NCBI GenBank assembly: GCA_963969395.1
Contig: OZ017795.1
Location: 9,238,001 to 9,302,000, forward strand
DNA from: Pseudoscleropodium purum
Taxonomy: Eukaryota > Streptophyta > Bryopsida > Hypnales > Brachytheciaceae
Direction of reading: 5' to 3'
DNA length: 64,000 bases
Of this stretch, positions 1 through 11,830 are shown piece by piece. The position numbers were made by a program, and so were the translations under genes. The stretch's first letter is position 1. Each line of letters opens with the position of its first letter. A model generated the notes under the pieces. It saw only the letters and a program-made list of their open reading frames with translations. It did not search any database and had not been told where the DNA came from.

Positions 1-1300
1 TTGGTAACTTATTTAGATTGCTTGTGTGGAAACAGGAAACTTGAGATAATAGGAAACCCTACACCTTGATTGGTGCAAAAATCAAATTTGATTGCTATAC
101 TTCATTTTGCTTAAAACTTTCCCCTTAGTCCAAGTAAAGGAGAGCATGTAGAGGTGGTTTTAACATGGTTCCTATATGTTGTGCTAATTTTATGTGAGAT
201 AACAAGGTTTCAAGCTATACTTCCTGTGACAAGGATTTAGGATTGCAACGAATAATTTTAGGCTTATTACCTTGCATCTCGACCCCTGTTGCATATGGTG
301 TTTGCTCAAATTTAAGCGGTAAGCTAGTTGCTTCCAAATTGCAATCCAAACTGGCCCTTATGTAAATAATAGATGAATTTTTCTTCGAAACATTGACCCC
401 TCTTTTAGAAACTTTGTACAAAATGCACTGTGGTACCTCAAAGTAGCATTATAAGGTTGAAAGAACAGTCAAGCGTGTGCTCATTTTACAAACCGATGAC
501 TTTAATGTGTCAACTTCATCCATTGTAAGAGATCCTCACGAAGATCTTTACGAACTAAGCGGTGCCTTCACATATTTCACGATTTGCAAACTACCGTAAT
601 AATGAAATTAAGAGCAAAGTGGATGCAAGCCAAGGAACTCAGAGTCCATCTGGAAGAGCGTCTTGTGGTTGGCAGAACCAGGTCTACATGGAACCAAAAA
701 ACTCTGCCAGACTCAGACCCCCGAGACTGTTGCATTAAAATGAAAGGTTCAACTACAATTAATTACAACAGAAGATCATGTACATCGAGATCAGGTTTTA
801 GGCTGAATAATTAATACACAAACTAACTTCATAGACTACAAGAATTAAATCAATCAGTGGCAAACCGTTCTCAGTTTTCAGAGAGCCACTCAAGTTATTG
901 CATATTGCAGCTCACTTCTCACCTGCAAGAGTAGGACTTCCATCAGCTTGAATGTTCAACATCATGTTTTCTAATGCATTATAAGGAACCAACACTCTGC
1001 CGGAGATCAAGAGGGACTCCACAGACTGCACTTGCGCGTTTGGATTGAAATGAAAGATATAATTAAATACAATCATCATGTGCATCAAAGATCTAGATCA
1101 TGACTGAGTAACTATTCATACACGTACAAACTAACAGTTGAACACTACATAGGCACCAGCAGTAAATTTGAATCAATGAAAACCCTCGTCAGTTTGAGGA
1201 TGCCGCTCTACCTAATTAGTACAATCATATTGAATCACTTCTCACCTGCAAGAGAAGGACTCTCATCCGCTTGAACATAAAAAAATCATGCTTTTAAATT
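1..1300. other. Flank downstream of the cysteine-rich protein gene
   Basis: No gene is recognised here. On the minus strand this is the 3' side of the gene ending at 1301, so the nearest part is probably its 3' untranslated region. Two similar blocks, about 912-1004 and 1242-1312, share the stretch CACTTCTCACCTGCAAGAG and then diverge. The second runs into the end of the coding sequence. Open frames here resemble no family I know and lack coding character. Confidence 0.5.
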
Positions 1301-3802
1301 TCAGCTCCGGCAGCCGAAGCAAGTGCAGGAGATGGGAACGAAAGAGCACAATCCGAAGGGAAGGCCTGTCACACCGCACCGGATGTTGTAGCAGCACACT
1401 GTCGGTAAGCACCACCGTCTGGAGCGGTCACAGCATGTGCACGGCGAGCACTGCCGGAAGTCGCCTAAGATTCGGCGAGTCGTCGAATTCAAATGCTCGT
1501 GGGAAACGCCGTCTGAGGCTGGGAAGAGCTGTAATTCAGTCCCATTTGAGAATCTCACCACGTCACTTTTCAAGGCAGTGCTGGATATGGTATCCCATTC
1601 GGACTGTAAAGGCACAAATCATACCCAAGGTTCAGCAGCGTTTACATCAGAATGACACAGCACGTCGCATTAATGGTAAAGAGGTAACATTATTGACCCA
1701 TTTCAATCTCGACAAATCTGTGGCCATGAGGTGAATGTGGAGGGACAACAACTACTAAAGATTGATTCCAGATTCGCCTCGGAACTGTTGTCCCACCACT
1801 ACTGTTCTTTCGTAGCTATACAAATGAAAAGGCTCTGGATCTCTTGTAAGATTTTGAGGAATAGTGGCTTAAACCAAATCATAACGAAAAAGAATTCTCA
1901 ACCTTGTGGTTGTGATCGATGGTAATACTGAGGACAACATTTGATTGCACAGGTCCTAGCAACAAGTTTGAAATAACAAGCTTAAAATCTGACATCATGT
2001 GCAATCAGGGGTGAGACTTCAAGCGTAAGATAATCCTTTGCACATTTAAGCAGTTTCATTATATTAGCGCCATTCAAAACTCCAAAATTGTGACATTCAA
2101 GTGCTCAAAGCTCAAAGCTCTTAAGAGTAGAATTTATGTGGATTTACGTTTAGATCGTCAAGTGCCAATTTCATGAATTCCCGCGACTTTAAAAAATTGA
2201 CTTTGGTAACAAGTGTCCATCCACCTCAAAGAGGTAGACTGAAACTTTGTTTTCGCAAACAAGTATTAGCAAGTTATTTAGGATTTCGGTTCTTGTTATC
2301 TCAACATTGTTGCTTAGACCCGGGCAATCTAAAGTGGCCCTAGGAATGGCTTAGACATTAAAGGATGACTCAAGATTCCAATTTTGTGTTTGGGAGATTA
2401 ATTCCGAACTAGGAACTAGTACACACATGAAAACTTCCTCCCAATGGTACACCCATGAAAGTGGTATGTCCTTCCAATGGTGGGACACCATTCCGTACCT
2501 TAATCAAAGAATGCCTATTCTGCCCCTGAGATCTCTGCACATCCGTTGAAAGATAACGTCAGCGGAATGTCATAGGCTGTGCCAAATAAAGCAGTACCTT
2601 TTGAAAATTCAGCTACTTGATACTACTTCAGAAAAAAGAGCTACCCATGTCTGTCCTAAACCACAACAAGTTTTGCACCTAAACCAGAGTCTCCATTTTA
2701 TCCTAGTGCACTTTCAAATTATGTACTCCTACCGCTGATAGCTGTTGGCTCAAGATTCTACAATTATATACAATTGCAGAATAAACGACGCAGGAGGATA
2801 AGTTGCAGAGGAGAAACGGTGATGGGGACATCTCACCACTGCCTGTCGTGATGAGGGCTCTGTTGTTGCACCTACAGACAGGAACAGAAAAGAGACCACC
2901 AGTTGAGAAAATGAAGTGCCAGTAAGAGAGGATACTAATTCTCTCCTATTTCTCTCCTAAACTGAAACTCATCTTTTCATCCACTTGGTTGGACTAATTA
3001 GTGCAAGTGGTGCAAGTATCACTTTGCAAAACGTCTATGAACGCTGATCTTTGAATAGACATGGGGTTGTCTGCTATCACTTCCCAGTGATCTACAACCT
3101 CCCACTGTGACATTGTAAAAGCAATTAATTCTGTATTAGAAAATTGACCTCAACAGATTCGACTCTTTTACCCAAACGAGCTCTGAAAATCTCCTAATAA
3201 ACACTCCATATTGTTTAAATGCAAAAATATTATCCACCTTTTTAGCATTAGCTATACAGTAGGAGTGTGGGGTTGCAGCACAAAGCAATGCAGGAGCACA
3301 GTCCCTACTCTTGACTACTTCGACCTCCCAGAATCTCATCTTCTTAAGACCATCTACTGAAACCCACATAAATGATTCCTTTCGCTCATTCTACTGAGAA
3401 AACAAGTGTGAGATTTTCTGCACACGACTTCTTCCAAGAATCCCAATCTTTCAGACTCTTGTGGTGAATGTACGCAGCTGTAACAACAGCAACCTATTCC
3501 TCTATGGCCATGGATAAATGGAAAATTCCTAAATAAAAAATTCCTAAATGTACTTCTCAATGCCTCTTGAGCTGGAATTCGCCCTTTGTACTTGACTTAA
3601 ATTCTATCTAATGAGAGAAACCCCTAAAGAACGTTCATCGAGATGACCACCCTTTAGAGAACTCGGAAGTGAATACGAAAATTTTAGTTTGAAATCAACC
3701 CGAGCACCATAAATCAAAGCCTCCCGTGGTACCTGCGAATAACATTCCCGCAACAAGGAATAGTTGCAACACTGAACGTGCAGCCATTCTATAATCTCCC
3801 AT
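1301..3802 (-). CDS. Small secreted 12-cysteine protein, DUF7866-like (two exons)
   Basis: Proposed exons, in transcript order, are 3787-3733 and 1518-1301, joined G|CC (phase 1). They give 90 residues; an in-frame ATG at 3802 would add five (MGDYR). Residues 1-18 form a signal peptide (basic start, hydrophobic core LQLFLVAGMLFA). The rest holds 12 cysteines at 42, 45, 47, 48, 55, 60, 61, 66, 76, 83, 85 and 88. The pattern CxxCxCC, then PTVCCYNIRC, then PFGLCSFVPISCTCFGC closely resembles plant secreted proteins that I remember as DUF7866. Their function is unknown to me; the even cysteine count suggests disulphides and an extracellular location. The downstream ATG has the better context (AGAATGG). 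The last exon is well supported by family resemblance. The first exon, 2.2 kb away, rests on matching phase, donor GCAG|GTACC, acceptor CCCAG and a plausible signal peptide, and could be wrong. Confidence 0.6.
1519..3732 (-). other. Proposed 2.2 kb intron of the cysteine-rich protein gene
   Basis: This stretch separates the signal-peptide exon from the cysteine-rich exon. I see no transposon ends and no other recognisable coding exon in it, but a small additional exon cannot be excluded. At 3572-3587 there is a chance match to a cloning-vector junction (see rejected items). Confidence 0.4.
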
Positions 3803-4816
3803 GTGGGCAGCAGACCGAGCTTTCAGAGTTGACTCCTTCCTTTCGACCCCACCCAAACGCCTTGCCTCTTCAAGCGGAAACCTGCACACCCACCAAAAAA
3901 AAGCTCGCAATGTCAACACTAAGAAGCAGCTGTCTACTACACACACTGCCATTTCATTTCTCATGAAGTGTCTCTTCAGGTAGATTGTGGAAGGTAGAAA
4001 GAAAATCAAAGAAACGGTAACATTGGCAACCTGGATCACCTCCTCCATGCCTCCTGAAAACATTCTCTCCCGCCTGGTGTACAGTACATATTCGCTTCGA
4101 AGGCTAAGATCGAGGCCCCACCATGATCACCAACCAAACATGCTGTGACCCAACTTGAAATGTAGCTCAAGCAAGAACAGAGTTTCTGCAAAATAAGCTG
4201 CAAACCGGGCTGCAAACTCCGTCCGTCCACCAGCAGCTGAAGTTAAGCTCGATTGCAAAGTCAATTACAATGAAAGAAAATTCCTGGAGCCTGCCTGCAT
4301 CTGCTAACGTACTCTCTTGAAAACGTACAACCTGAAATTTCCAGTCCTGAGCTGAGATTGAAGGGCAAAGTGACAAAACGTTGACGCAGACTTTGCATTA
4401 ACTTAACTGATCGATCTTCCCTCCGCAAAGGGGGAGAGCCATAGTAGAGACAGATGAGCACTCCGGCGTCAGAGTCTGACAGCACATGCATTAAGAGCCC
4501 CAAACTCTCAACTCCAGCTCTCAGTCTCAGTCTGCAGAATCCGTTAATCTACCAAGAAGGACCAAGCAAAGCTGCTTGCTGCAAGAGAGAGAGGCCATGA
4601 AAGGAGCAAGCCAGCGAGGAGCTGAATCGGCTGTACTTCACCCCAAGCTCATGACAGCGCGATCATCACCCTGCAGACGCTCCAGGAAGGTGCGGGTGCT
4701 CATTGATCCGATTTCCTAATAGGGTTACTCACCGGAAATATTTTTCTAAGTTGATTTTCGTTGAAAGATGAGAAGAAGTTGGATCCAACGCATTTCGGTT
4801 CATGGTTTTTGGACTT
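3803..4816. other. Upstream region of the cysteine-rich protein gene
   Basis: About 1 kb on the promoter side of the minus-strand gene, clearly richer in GC than the DNA after 4.8 kb. No separate gene is recognised. It probably holds the 5' leader and promoter, but I cannot place a TATA box or transcription start. Short open frames on both strands look fortuitous. Confidence 0.35.
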
Positions 4817-5107
4817 TTATTGAATTAGTTGTGGATTTTTGAGGTAGATGTTTGGCAAGACTCTAAAATATCAGCAGGCTTGCGACATTGAAAACTCCAA
4901 TATGTACCTAGGGCTATGTCAAGGATGCTCTAGGATAGATTTAGTTTTAGTAGACCCCACCTTATTGAATTAGTTGTGGATTTTTGAGGTAGAAGTTTGG
5001 CAAGACTCTAAAATATCAGTAGGCTTGCGACATTGAAAACTCCAATATGTACCTAGGGCTATGTCAAGGATGCTCTAGGATAGATTTAGTTTTAGTAGAC
5101 CCCACCT
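4817..5107. repeat. 145-bp direct tandem duplication (two copies)
   Basis: Two head-to-tail copies with a period of 145 bp (start TTATTGAATTAGTTG at 4817 and 4962; both end in the block GTAGACCCCACCTT). They differ at only a few bases, for example GTAGATG/GTAGAAG and TCAGCAGG/TCAGTAGG, so the duplication is recent. Confidence 0.93.
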
Positions 5108-6273
5108 TGGAGAGAAAAGTGCCTATGAAATTTATCATTAATCCTTAAAGCCCTTAAGACATGATTTCAAGCCATTTTTCATTTTGGGGTAGGTTCTTAT
5201 TCATGCAATATTTGTTCAAATATTTGTTGTGAAATTTACTAGATGTGTGTGTCACTACTAGCTTGAAGCCTAGCAAATTTTAGACCAATTCAAGTTGTGG
5301 TTAAAAAGTTATACCTCAAATGTAGATATCATAAATAGTGTTTATGTTAACTAGTTTCATAAAGACTATTTTTTTTTAGTTACTAGCAATTTTAGGTAGC
5401 CAACATAAATAGGTTCAATTGGACTAAATTTTTTTATACATATTCTCAAGAAGCTTGTTAATTCCTAAATGCCCAAGCCTTTTCAAGTGTGTTTTGACTA
5501 TGAAAGTGTTATGACTAGAGCATGGGCTTGTAGTTATCCTCAATGAAGTAAATTGTTGCTTTTTCAAAATCTAACCACATAGATGTTTAAAGAGCTTGCT
5601 TATTAGTACATGCACCAATTTTGAGAGAAATTTTTTATAGGAATTGTGAGATTATAACACCTGAGATAAGTGTACAATTTTATTTTTAGTATATTGCCCC
5701 TCTCCACAATGTTTCAAAAATTTGCACATAAAAGTTATTTGGAATTGGAGGTGAAATAAAAAAAAACTACAAATTGTATTAGTACACTAAAATGCAAAAA
5801 ACTTAATTTCTCATAAAAAGCTATCAAATTCATTAGACAATTCACTTTGCAATTATTGAAATGCAATTTTTGTTATATAAGTATAAATTACAAATAATTA
5901 CAAATCAACACTTGCATATTTAAATTTTCATTGGAAAAAAGCATGAAAACACTTCATTCTTTCCATTAGGACCATTTTCAAAGCAAATGGTTTTATACAA
6001 GTTTTTAGATCTCAAATCAAGAGAAATTGGCAAACTTTGCTCAAAGTCAAGAAATAAAGTAAAATTAGCAAGCTTTATTCTTTGGCTAATGGACATATAT
6101 AGCTTTGAAGACCTCTCAAAAATCAATTGTTCACCTTTTAAAAAAAATCAATAGTTAACCTTCAAAACTACCTCGAAATTCTTTTTTAAATAGTCAAAGG
6201 AATATAATTGCCTACAATAAAATGAGCCTTAAATTTTAGATTGACTATATATAGTCAGTTGGACATGTTGGAA
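5108..6273. other. AT-rich gene-free DNA
   Basis: No gene is recognised. At 5458 a TTAA is followed by TTCCTAAATGCCCAAGCC, which matches the terminal consensus of the TTAA-flanked elements in this window, but no partner end is seen, so it may be a solitary end of a decayed copy. Confidence 0.5.
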
Positions 6274-7208
6274 TTAACCCCTATAGTTCCATGACTATAT
6301 TTTCATTGAAAATGCTCAAAAATTGCCATTTTTAGTACAAGTACCACATTTCTTAAAAATCTTTTTTGACATATGTAACCATAGGATCATATTGTATGCC
6401 AACTTGAAAACATTTGGTAAAAATTTCAGAAATTTCTATCATTTGGATTGTAAGATATAAGCACTCAAATCCACTAAAATCATTTTTTTTAACCTTAAAA
6501 AATCAGGGCAGCTGCACTTTACAAGCTCACTTTTCTATATACAAATGTCCAAAATGGTGGTGCTTCTTTGGATTCTTTTTCCCAAACAAGTTGGCCACAT
6601 GCATGGAAATTTTCGGATCATTTGGAATTGTACAACATATGAGAAAAAAATAGTAAGTAAATAGTAGTAGAGAATGATTCAAATTATTAAATTGTTAAGA
6701 ATTTAATCATGGATATGAAAAATGTCAATTTCAATGGTTATAATGTTGTAATAAACAATTTACATCCTATGAAATATTGTATATTTTATTTCCAAAATTA
6801 TTGAAAATTGAGTTCAATAAAGGATTTCAAAGTTTATTTTAGAGTAGAGAATCCATAACTACCCACAAACAAAAAATCCTCATAACTTTTGACTTGTTGA
6901 TCAAAATGGAATGATTCAAAGCTTTCCTTGTATACATAAGTCTTAAAAATCAATTTCAAATTTTGTTTTTAAGAAAATGATTTTTTGTATATGCTCGAAC
7001 TATCCATTTATGAAAAAAAAAGTAACACATTAGGTTATAAAATTTACTTATATTTTCAAATGTCATGAAATTTAGTGTATACAAAAGATATTTCTTGTTT
7101 CCATCTTCTATTAAAATTTGGGACAAAAATATGGAAATCTCTAGTCACACATACTTGCCCAAAATTGCTATATGGCCAAAAAATGCATGTTGGTCCTTTA
7201 GAAGTTAA
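6274..7208. mobile_element. TTAA-flanked MITE, about 0.93 kb (copy A)
   Basis: The copy starts at TTAA-CCCCTATAGTTCC and ends at GGTCCTTTAGAAG-TTAA. It is collinear over its whole length with the copy at 61651-62584, and the two are nearly identical in length. Shared internal landmarks include GGTAAAAATTTCAGAAATTT-type stretches, repeated ATCATTTTTTT blocks and the end GTTTGGTC/GTTGGTCC. TTAA target sites with ends beginning CCC are typical of the piggyBac superfamily. No transposase is encoded, so it would be non-autonomous. The right end is more decayed than in the 61.6 kb copy. Confidence 0.8.
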
Positions 7209-7541
7209 CATAACCCTAAAGCTAAAAGTCATATAAATACATGATTTTGACTTATAAGGCTTTGAAATTGGACGTTCCTTCTTTAGGCAATGTTCAAAAT
7301 TTACAAAGCCTAATTTCAAAGGTTTTGTAATGTAGACACATTGTCACACCTTTACCTCCTTGGGGTGCCCAAAGTGCTTTAGTCAGTAAGGGGGACCTTG
7401 GTGGTGACTCCCCAAGCCTTGCAATAGACTGAGAAGGGAGTTTTGAGACACTTCTGAACAAATAGGACGCAATAGCGCTCTAGATTTGAAGGTTATGGTA
7501 TAGTGTCATACATACTTGGAAAGCTCTTGAGAAGAAGCACC
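7209..7541. other. Gene-free spacer between two transposons
   Basis: No gene is recognised. From about 7340 the sequence becomes G-rich on the plus strand (around GACTCCCCAAGCC). It looks like part of a larger decayed element continuing after 7925, but no ends could be defined. Confidence 0.3.
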
Positions 7542-7924
7542 TAAGAGCATCCCCACTCAGGGGCTGCTGTATCCCTATCCGAATGTATTTCATCCGGATA
7601 GGGAAGGGACCCCCCCCACTGGAGTGTTGTATCCATAAAATTTTGGGGAGAGGGGGTCCCAATCCTGTAAACTAGCTCGCGTTTGGGGAAGAGGGTACTG
7701 GTAACCTGTATTCTGAAAATAGAAAAAATTGGCGTCCCCCACCAGCCATGTCCAAAGAGAGCATCCCCACTCCAGAGTGATCAGTAACTTCGAGGTTAAT
7801 ATTATACAGAAAGTGGGAATTTTAGGGAATGCCCACTGCGAGTAGGGTTCCCTACTACAAGCAATACGGATGGAAAAAGATGTATAGGGATACAGATAGA
7901 GAAGCTGGAGTGGGGATGCTCTAA
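7542..7924. mobile_element. PIF/Harbinger-like MITE with TAA target duplication
   Basis: The left end is TAA-GAGCATCCCCACTC (7542 on) and the right end is GAGTGGGGATGCTC-TAA (to 7924). That gives a perfect 14-bp terminal inverted repeat and a 3-bp TAA duplication, the pattern of Tourist/PIF-Harbinger MITEs. A third copy of the end, GAGAGCATCCCCACTCC, lies inside at about 7757-7773 facing the same way as the left end. The element is therefore either two overlapping insertions or a dimer. No transposase is encoded. Confidence 0.85.
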
Positions 7925-9958
7925 CCATCTAAAGAACGCGTGATTTGGATTAGTTGGCTAGAAGTTATGGCCGTTCAAAGTTAGGGGTGTCCTGGTGGCG
8001 CTGGGACACTTTAGGCCTAAGAGTAAGGGGTTCCCAAGGAATCCTTCAAGGAAATATGGCATGTAGCATATCATTAGAAAGATAAAAACACAAAGATGAT
8101 AGAATGACAAGCATTACGAGGTTCTAAGTTAGGAGTCAAAAGTTATGGCCAAGAGAAGGGCCATGGTAAAGGCATGATGCCTTCTTCAATGGACCCGATT
8201 CTTTGAAGGGCCATAACTTTGTAAGAACTTGTTCAAATGGGACAAGTGAATAGTCCATTGGCATCTACTTGTCCTCTAAATGTCAAAAATGGACTTGCGT
8301 GTTGAATTTGGAACTTGAAGTGCAGATTTAAGCCATTTGGAAGTTTGGGAGTCCAAATGGTGAGGAAACAAAGGGAGTTCAAGTTGGATTCGGATGGTCT
8401 TCCAAAACCCAAGGTGGGTTGGGAACCCCCTTCAACATAGAAGGGGGAGGGGTCTACTGAATCCCACAAAAAGTACTATAGGAAAGGTTGGTCTCCCTCT
8501 TCATTCCCTCTTGGAGCCTTAGTAAGTCCTACTGACTCAAGGTTGGTGGTGAGCCTTCACTACCGGCTCTAAGGCACCATGGAGCACTTGTGTGAAGTAT
8601 TCCATGGCACCGATTGGGATGGAACCTTGCCTCAAACTAGCTCACATTCAATGTTTCATGAATGGGGAGTCTTGATTAGCAATGCCAAAGAGTAGTAAGT
8701 ACACAAAGGACTAGTTTGTGATAGAATGCCTCTCAAGGGTGGGGAGGACTATGGCGAATAGTGCCACTACGGGCTTTAGCACTCCAAAATGGAACTCCAC
8801 CCCATGTCACCAAGTGACATGTCCGGTGTCACATGGAGAGTGTGCTAGAGTACCAGTGACTAGGACTTAGCAAAATGAGTTGGAAATGGGAACTAACATT
8901 GTGGGTGCGTGGCATGTGTAGTATTAGCTAGTTGTGGCTTAAGCAAGGTTGGAAACAAGGCGTGGTGAACCCATTGAGTAGTAAAGTGTGTTTTAGGCTG
9001 CTAGACACATCCATTCCCATCTCTTTTAGAACTCTTTCTTCATATATTAAGGTAGGTACACTTAAATGTACCACTGACCTTAAACTGCCATCTATACTAT
9101 GTATACATCTTCAAAGTTAATTTTGTACCTATGTAGAAGAACCGCTTTTAGAACCAAACTTTGTTTCTTAATAACTTTTGTATACAATATCCAAATGTCA
9201 CGCTCTTTAGTGTGTTGGAATTTCTTTTCACTTGCCAACAATAACATATAATAATCTAACTAGTTTTAAAATAGAAAATAGGTTCACTAGCAAAAAGTGG
9301 CAGTTTTGAAAGTACCTACTTTAGTGGTACACATTTTTTTTCTAAAATTTATACCAATTATATAAAATGACAAAATCGAGTGTATGGGTGGGAATAGATG
9401 TGTCTACCTCAAGTCAAAATCATGTATGATACTTAGATGGCTTATTAAGCTTACCTTCCATTCCTCCCTCCTTCAAATCCACATAATGGATGCTCTAGCT
9501 ATGACTAAAGATAACTTAACACTGAAAGTTGCTTCCTCCCCTTCCCTGCTATGGAATACTATTTCCTCATTTGGTCTTCTAGGATGTGAGTTGTCAACTA
9601 AAGTGATTTGGAAACTTCTAATTTGAAAATCCTAGGTTAGATTTAGTAATTTGTTGATCCTTGTTATCCGTGGCTCAGACATTGGTTAGCTTGTTTGCCT
9701 ACCTGTTTTGGGCAGTGATGTTAGAATTCTAGGGATTGGGCAGCAGTCAAGTAGGTTAGGGGTTGGATAGGGAATGTAAGAAACATCATTGTATATGGAA
9801 TTGTGGTTGACAATTAGAGGATTGATAGAATTGATGGACGATGGAGGTTTTGAAGCTCAGTTGGCTAGCTAATAAAGACAAACAAGGTTCAACGGATATA
9901 AAATGGGTTGTAGAAAAGGTAAGAGTGGAATATTTTTTGTACATAATGAATTTTTATT
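7925..9958. other. Gene-free DNA, probably a decayed larger element
   Basis: No gene is recognised. The 7.9-8.9 kb part is less AT-rich than its surroundings, which suggests a transposon interior, but I could not match it to a family and saw no reverse transcriptase, integrase or transposase motif. A short palindrome, CATGTCAC-caa-GTGACATG, sits near 8812-8830. The part after 9120 is AT-rich and featureless. Confidence 0.35.
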
Positions 9959-10230
9959 CATTAGAAGAGTTTGGGAGGGTTTAGAAGCTTGTTTCAGGCC
10001 TGTTCTCCTGTAGTTGTTCCCTGCAGCGAGGAGAACGGCCCGTTATCAGAATTTTTTTTGTCATTAAAAAAAAATTTAGTCTCCAAATGCCAAAATTAAA
10101 TTAAATTTTTTTTTTGGTCAATGACGTGGCAAGGTCTTGGCCATGTCAGACTGCTGTATTGAACTTCTTTCCTACATTCGCAGGCTATAATAACTCGCAG
10201 GCATCCGGAGGCCCCAAAAATCTTCTAATG
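9959..10230. mobile_element. CATTAGAAGA-ended MITE, copy 1
   Basis: The left end CATTAGAAGAGTTTGGG and the right end CCCCAAAAATCTTCTAATG form terminal inverted repeats. The interior matches the element at 63086-63333, with shared blocks CGTGGCAAGGTCTTGGCCATG (or ACATGG at its start), AATAACTC and GAGGCCCCAAAAATC. The flanks suggest a TATT duplication, but this is weak. The superfamily is not determined. Confidence 0.8.
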
Positions 10231-10372
10231 TATTAACTCTCATTAGAAGAAAGTCATGTTTATTTTGACAACTAGATGTCAATATAAATGTCAAAAAAAA
10301 ATCCGTTCCAAAAAATCCGGGTTCCTCACCTAAAATGTGGGTTTCTTATAGTGCCCTAAAGGATCACCATGT
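10231..10372. other. Short spacer with another CATTAGAAGA motif
   Basis: A further CATTAGAAGA end-like motif lies at about 10241, just outside the previous element. It could be a leftover end of a neighbouring or nested copy. Confidence 0.35.
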
Positions 10373-11830
10373 TTAACCCCTAAAGTTCCTTGACTATGTT
10401 TTTGCCAAAAACACTCCAAAACTGCCATTTCTTATACTAGTATCAAAATTTAGAAAAAAAAAAATTTGGACACATGTAACTGTAGGATTTTGTTGTATAC
10501 TAGTTTGAAAACATGTGGTAAAAATTTCAGAAATTTCCATCATGTAAATTGCAAGATATAGCATTTAAAGTGACAAAAATCATTTTTTTGTCCAATTTAA
10601 CCAAATACATAAAAATCAAAAATCAAATAAATTCAAAAATTTATAATTAGTAATGTACTATTAGATTTATTATAATATTCTAGCAAATAATGAAATGCAA
10701 CTTTTCACATCAAATAATACTTGTTACATTATAAAAACCTTTTAGATTTTTATTTTTATTAATAGGATAAATTGTTAATAATATTAGTTATTAAATTTCA
10801 AATTTCGACGCAGATTTAAAGGGAATTGTAAGAATGTGGTAAGAATGTGGAAACACACTTTAGACTTCAATGACAAACGATGAGAATGAAAAGCTTAGCA
10901 ATTGTAGACTACTTGCAGAAGTGGTGGACAACATCAAAATACAACATGGGAAGATGGGGTAATTTCAACAGTTCTTTGGAATTGTCTCTTATGCTTCATT
11001 TAGGAGTACTGCTTAAGAATGCAGAATTATAGGAATTTAATGTTCATGACAGCCTCAATTAGCCACTCAGTAAATTGTAATTATGATATGAAGTAGTTCT
11101 TGTTGTGCTAGAGTCTCGTCATTTGCAGATGGGATTACTAGAAGCACATTAGTTTTTTTGCTTAGTGCATTCTTCAAGTGACAAGTACACACACCATATA
11201 TCAATATAGTAAAACTCACAGACAATGATAGTTGTATGCCTCATAGACTTGTCATCTAGAGGTCACTCCACTGAATGTGGTGACTGCAAGTTGTACAAAA
11301 AAATAATTCTTCCAATTCTTAGCCAAAAGCATTGATGAAACTGTTGCCAAATATAGCCTTCAAATTCTCCATCTGAATGCAATCGCTCTGCTTTGTGACA
11401 ACTGTCACTCTATGTAGCTTTGCTTGGTACTCCTCATTTGTGAATGGAGATGTACAGTTCTTGTTATAGAATATAAAAAGTGCATAATCTATTCATTTCT
11501 CAACATATTGATGCATGCATAAGTACTCTACAACTAAAATTAGTCTTTGCCCATGAACAATGGAAAAACAATAAACTTTAGCTTCCACTTCCTTTGGTCT
11601 CTTCTAAGGGCAAGCTAAAAGTTAGGGAACCTATCTAAGGTCAGCACTTTTCCATTTTTCAAAAAATACACATGTTGGAATCTCACGAGTGCTTTCGTTT
11701 TTCTAGTTTACAACAGCTGCAGTTGTGGCATGCAAAAACGACGGATGAAAACAAGGCCCCCTTTGATGGTTCTGAGCCGTTTGCTCTGTACATTGTCCAA
11801 TATGTGGACGCCGACCCACTTAGGGGTTAA
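10373..11830. mobile_element. TTAA-flanked element, partial or disrupted (copy B)
   Basis: The left end is TTAA-CCCCTAAAGTTCCTTGACTATG and is similar to the other copies for about 230 bp (to roughly 10600). Similarity then stops. A possible right end, CACTTAGGGG-TTAA, lies at 11821-11830, giving a 1.46 kb element if it belongs to the same insertion. The left 230 bp is certain family sequence; pairing with the right end is inference. Confidence 0.5.

Noticed and set aside
1288..1734. Open frame of 148 codons on the plus strand.
   Set aside because: It is antisense to the cysteine-rich exon on the minus strand, which has a family match; the plus-strand frame has none.
3572..3587. GCTGGAATTCGCCCTT, like the junction of a TA-cloning vector; a shorter similar motif GGGCGAATTC lies at about 33018.
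   Set aside because: No neighbouring vector sequence is present and both sit within ordinary genomic context, so chance resemblance is more likely than contamination.
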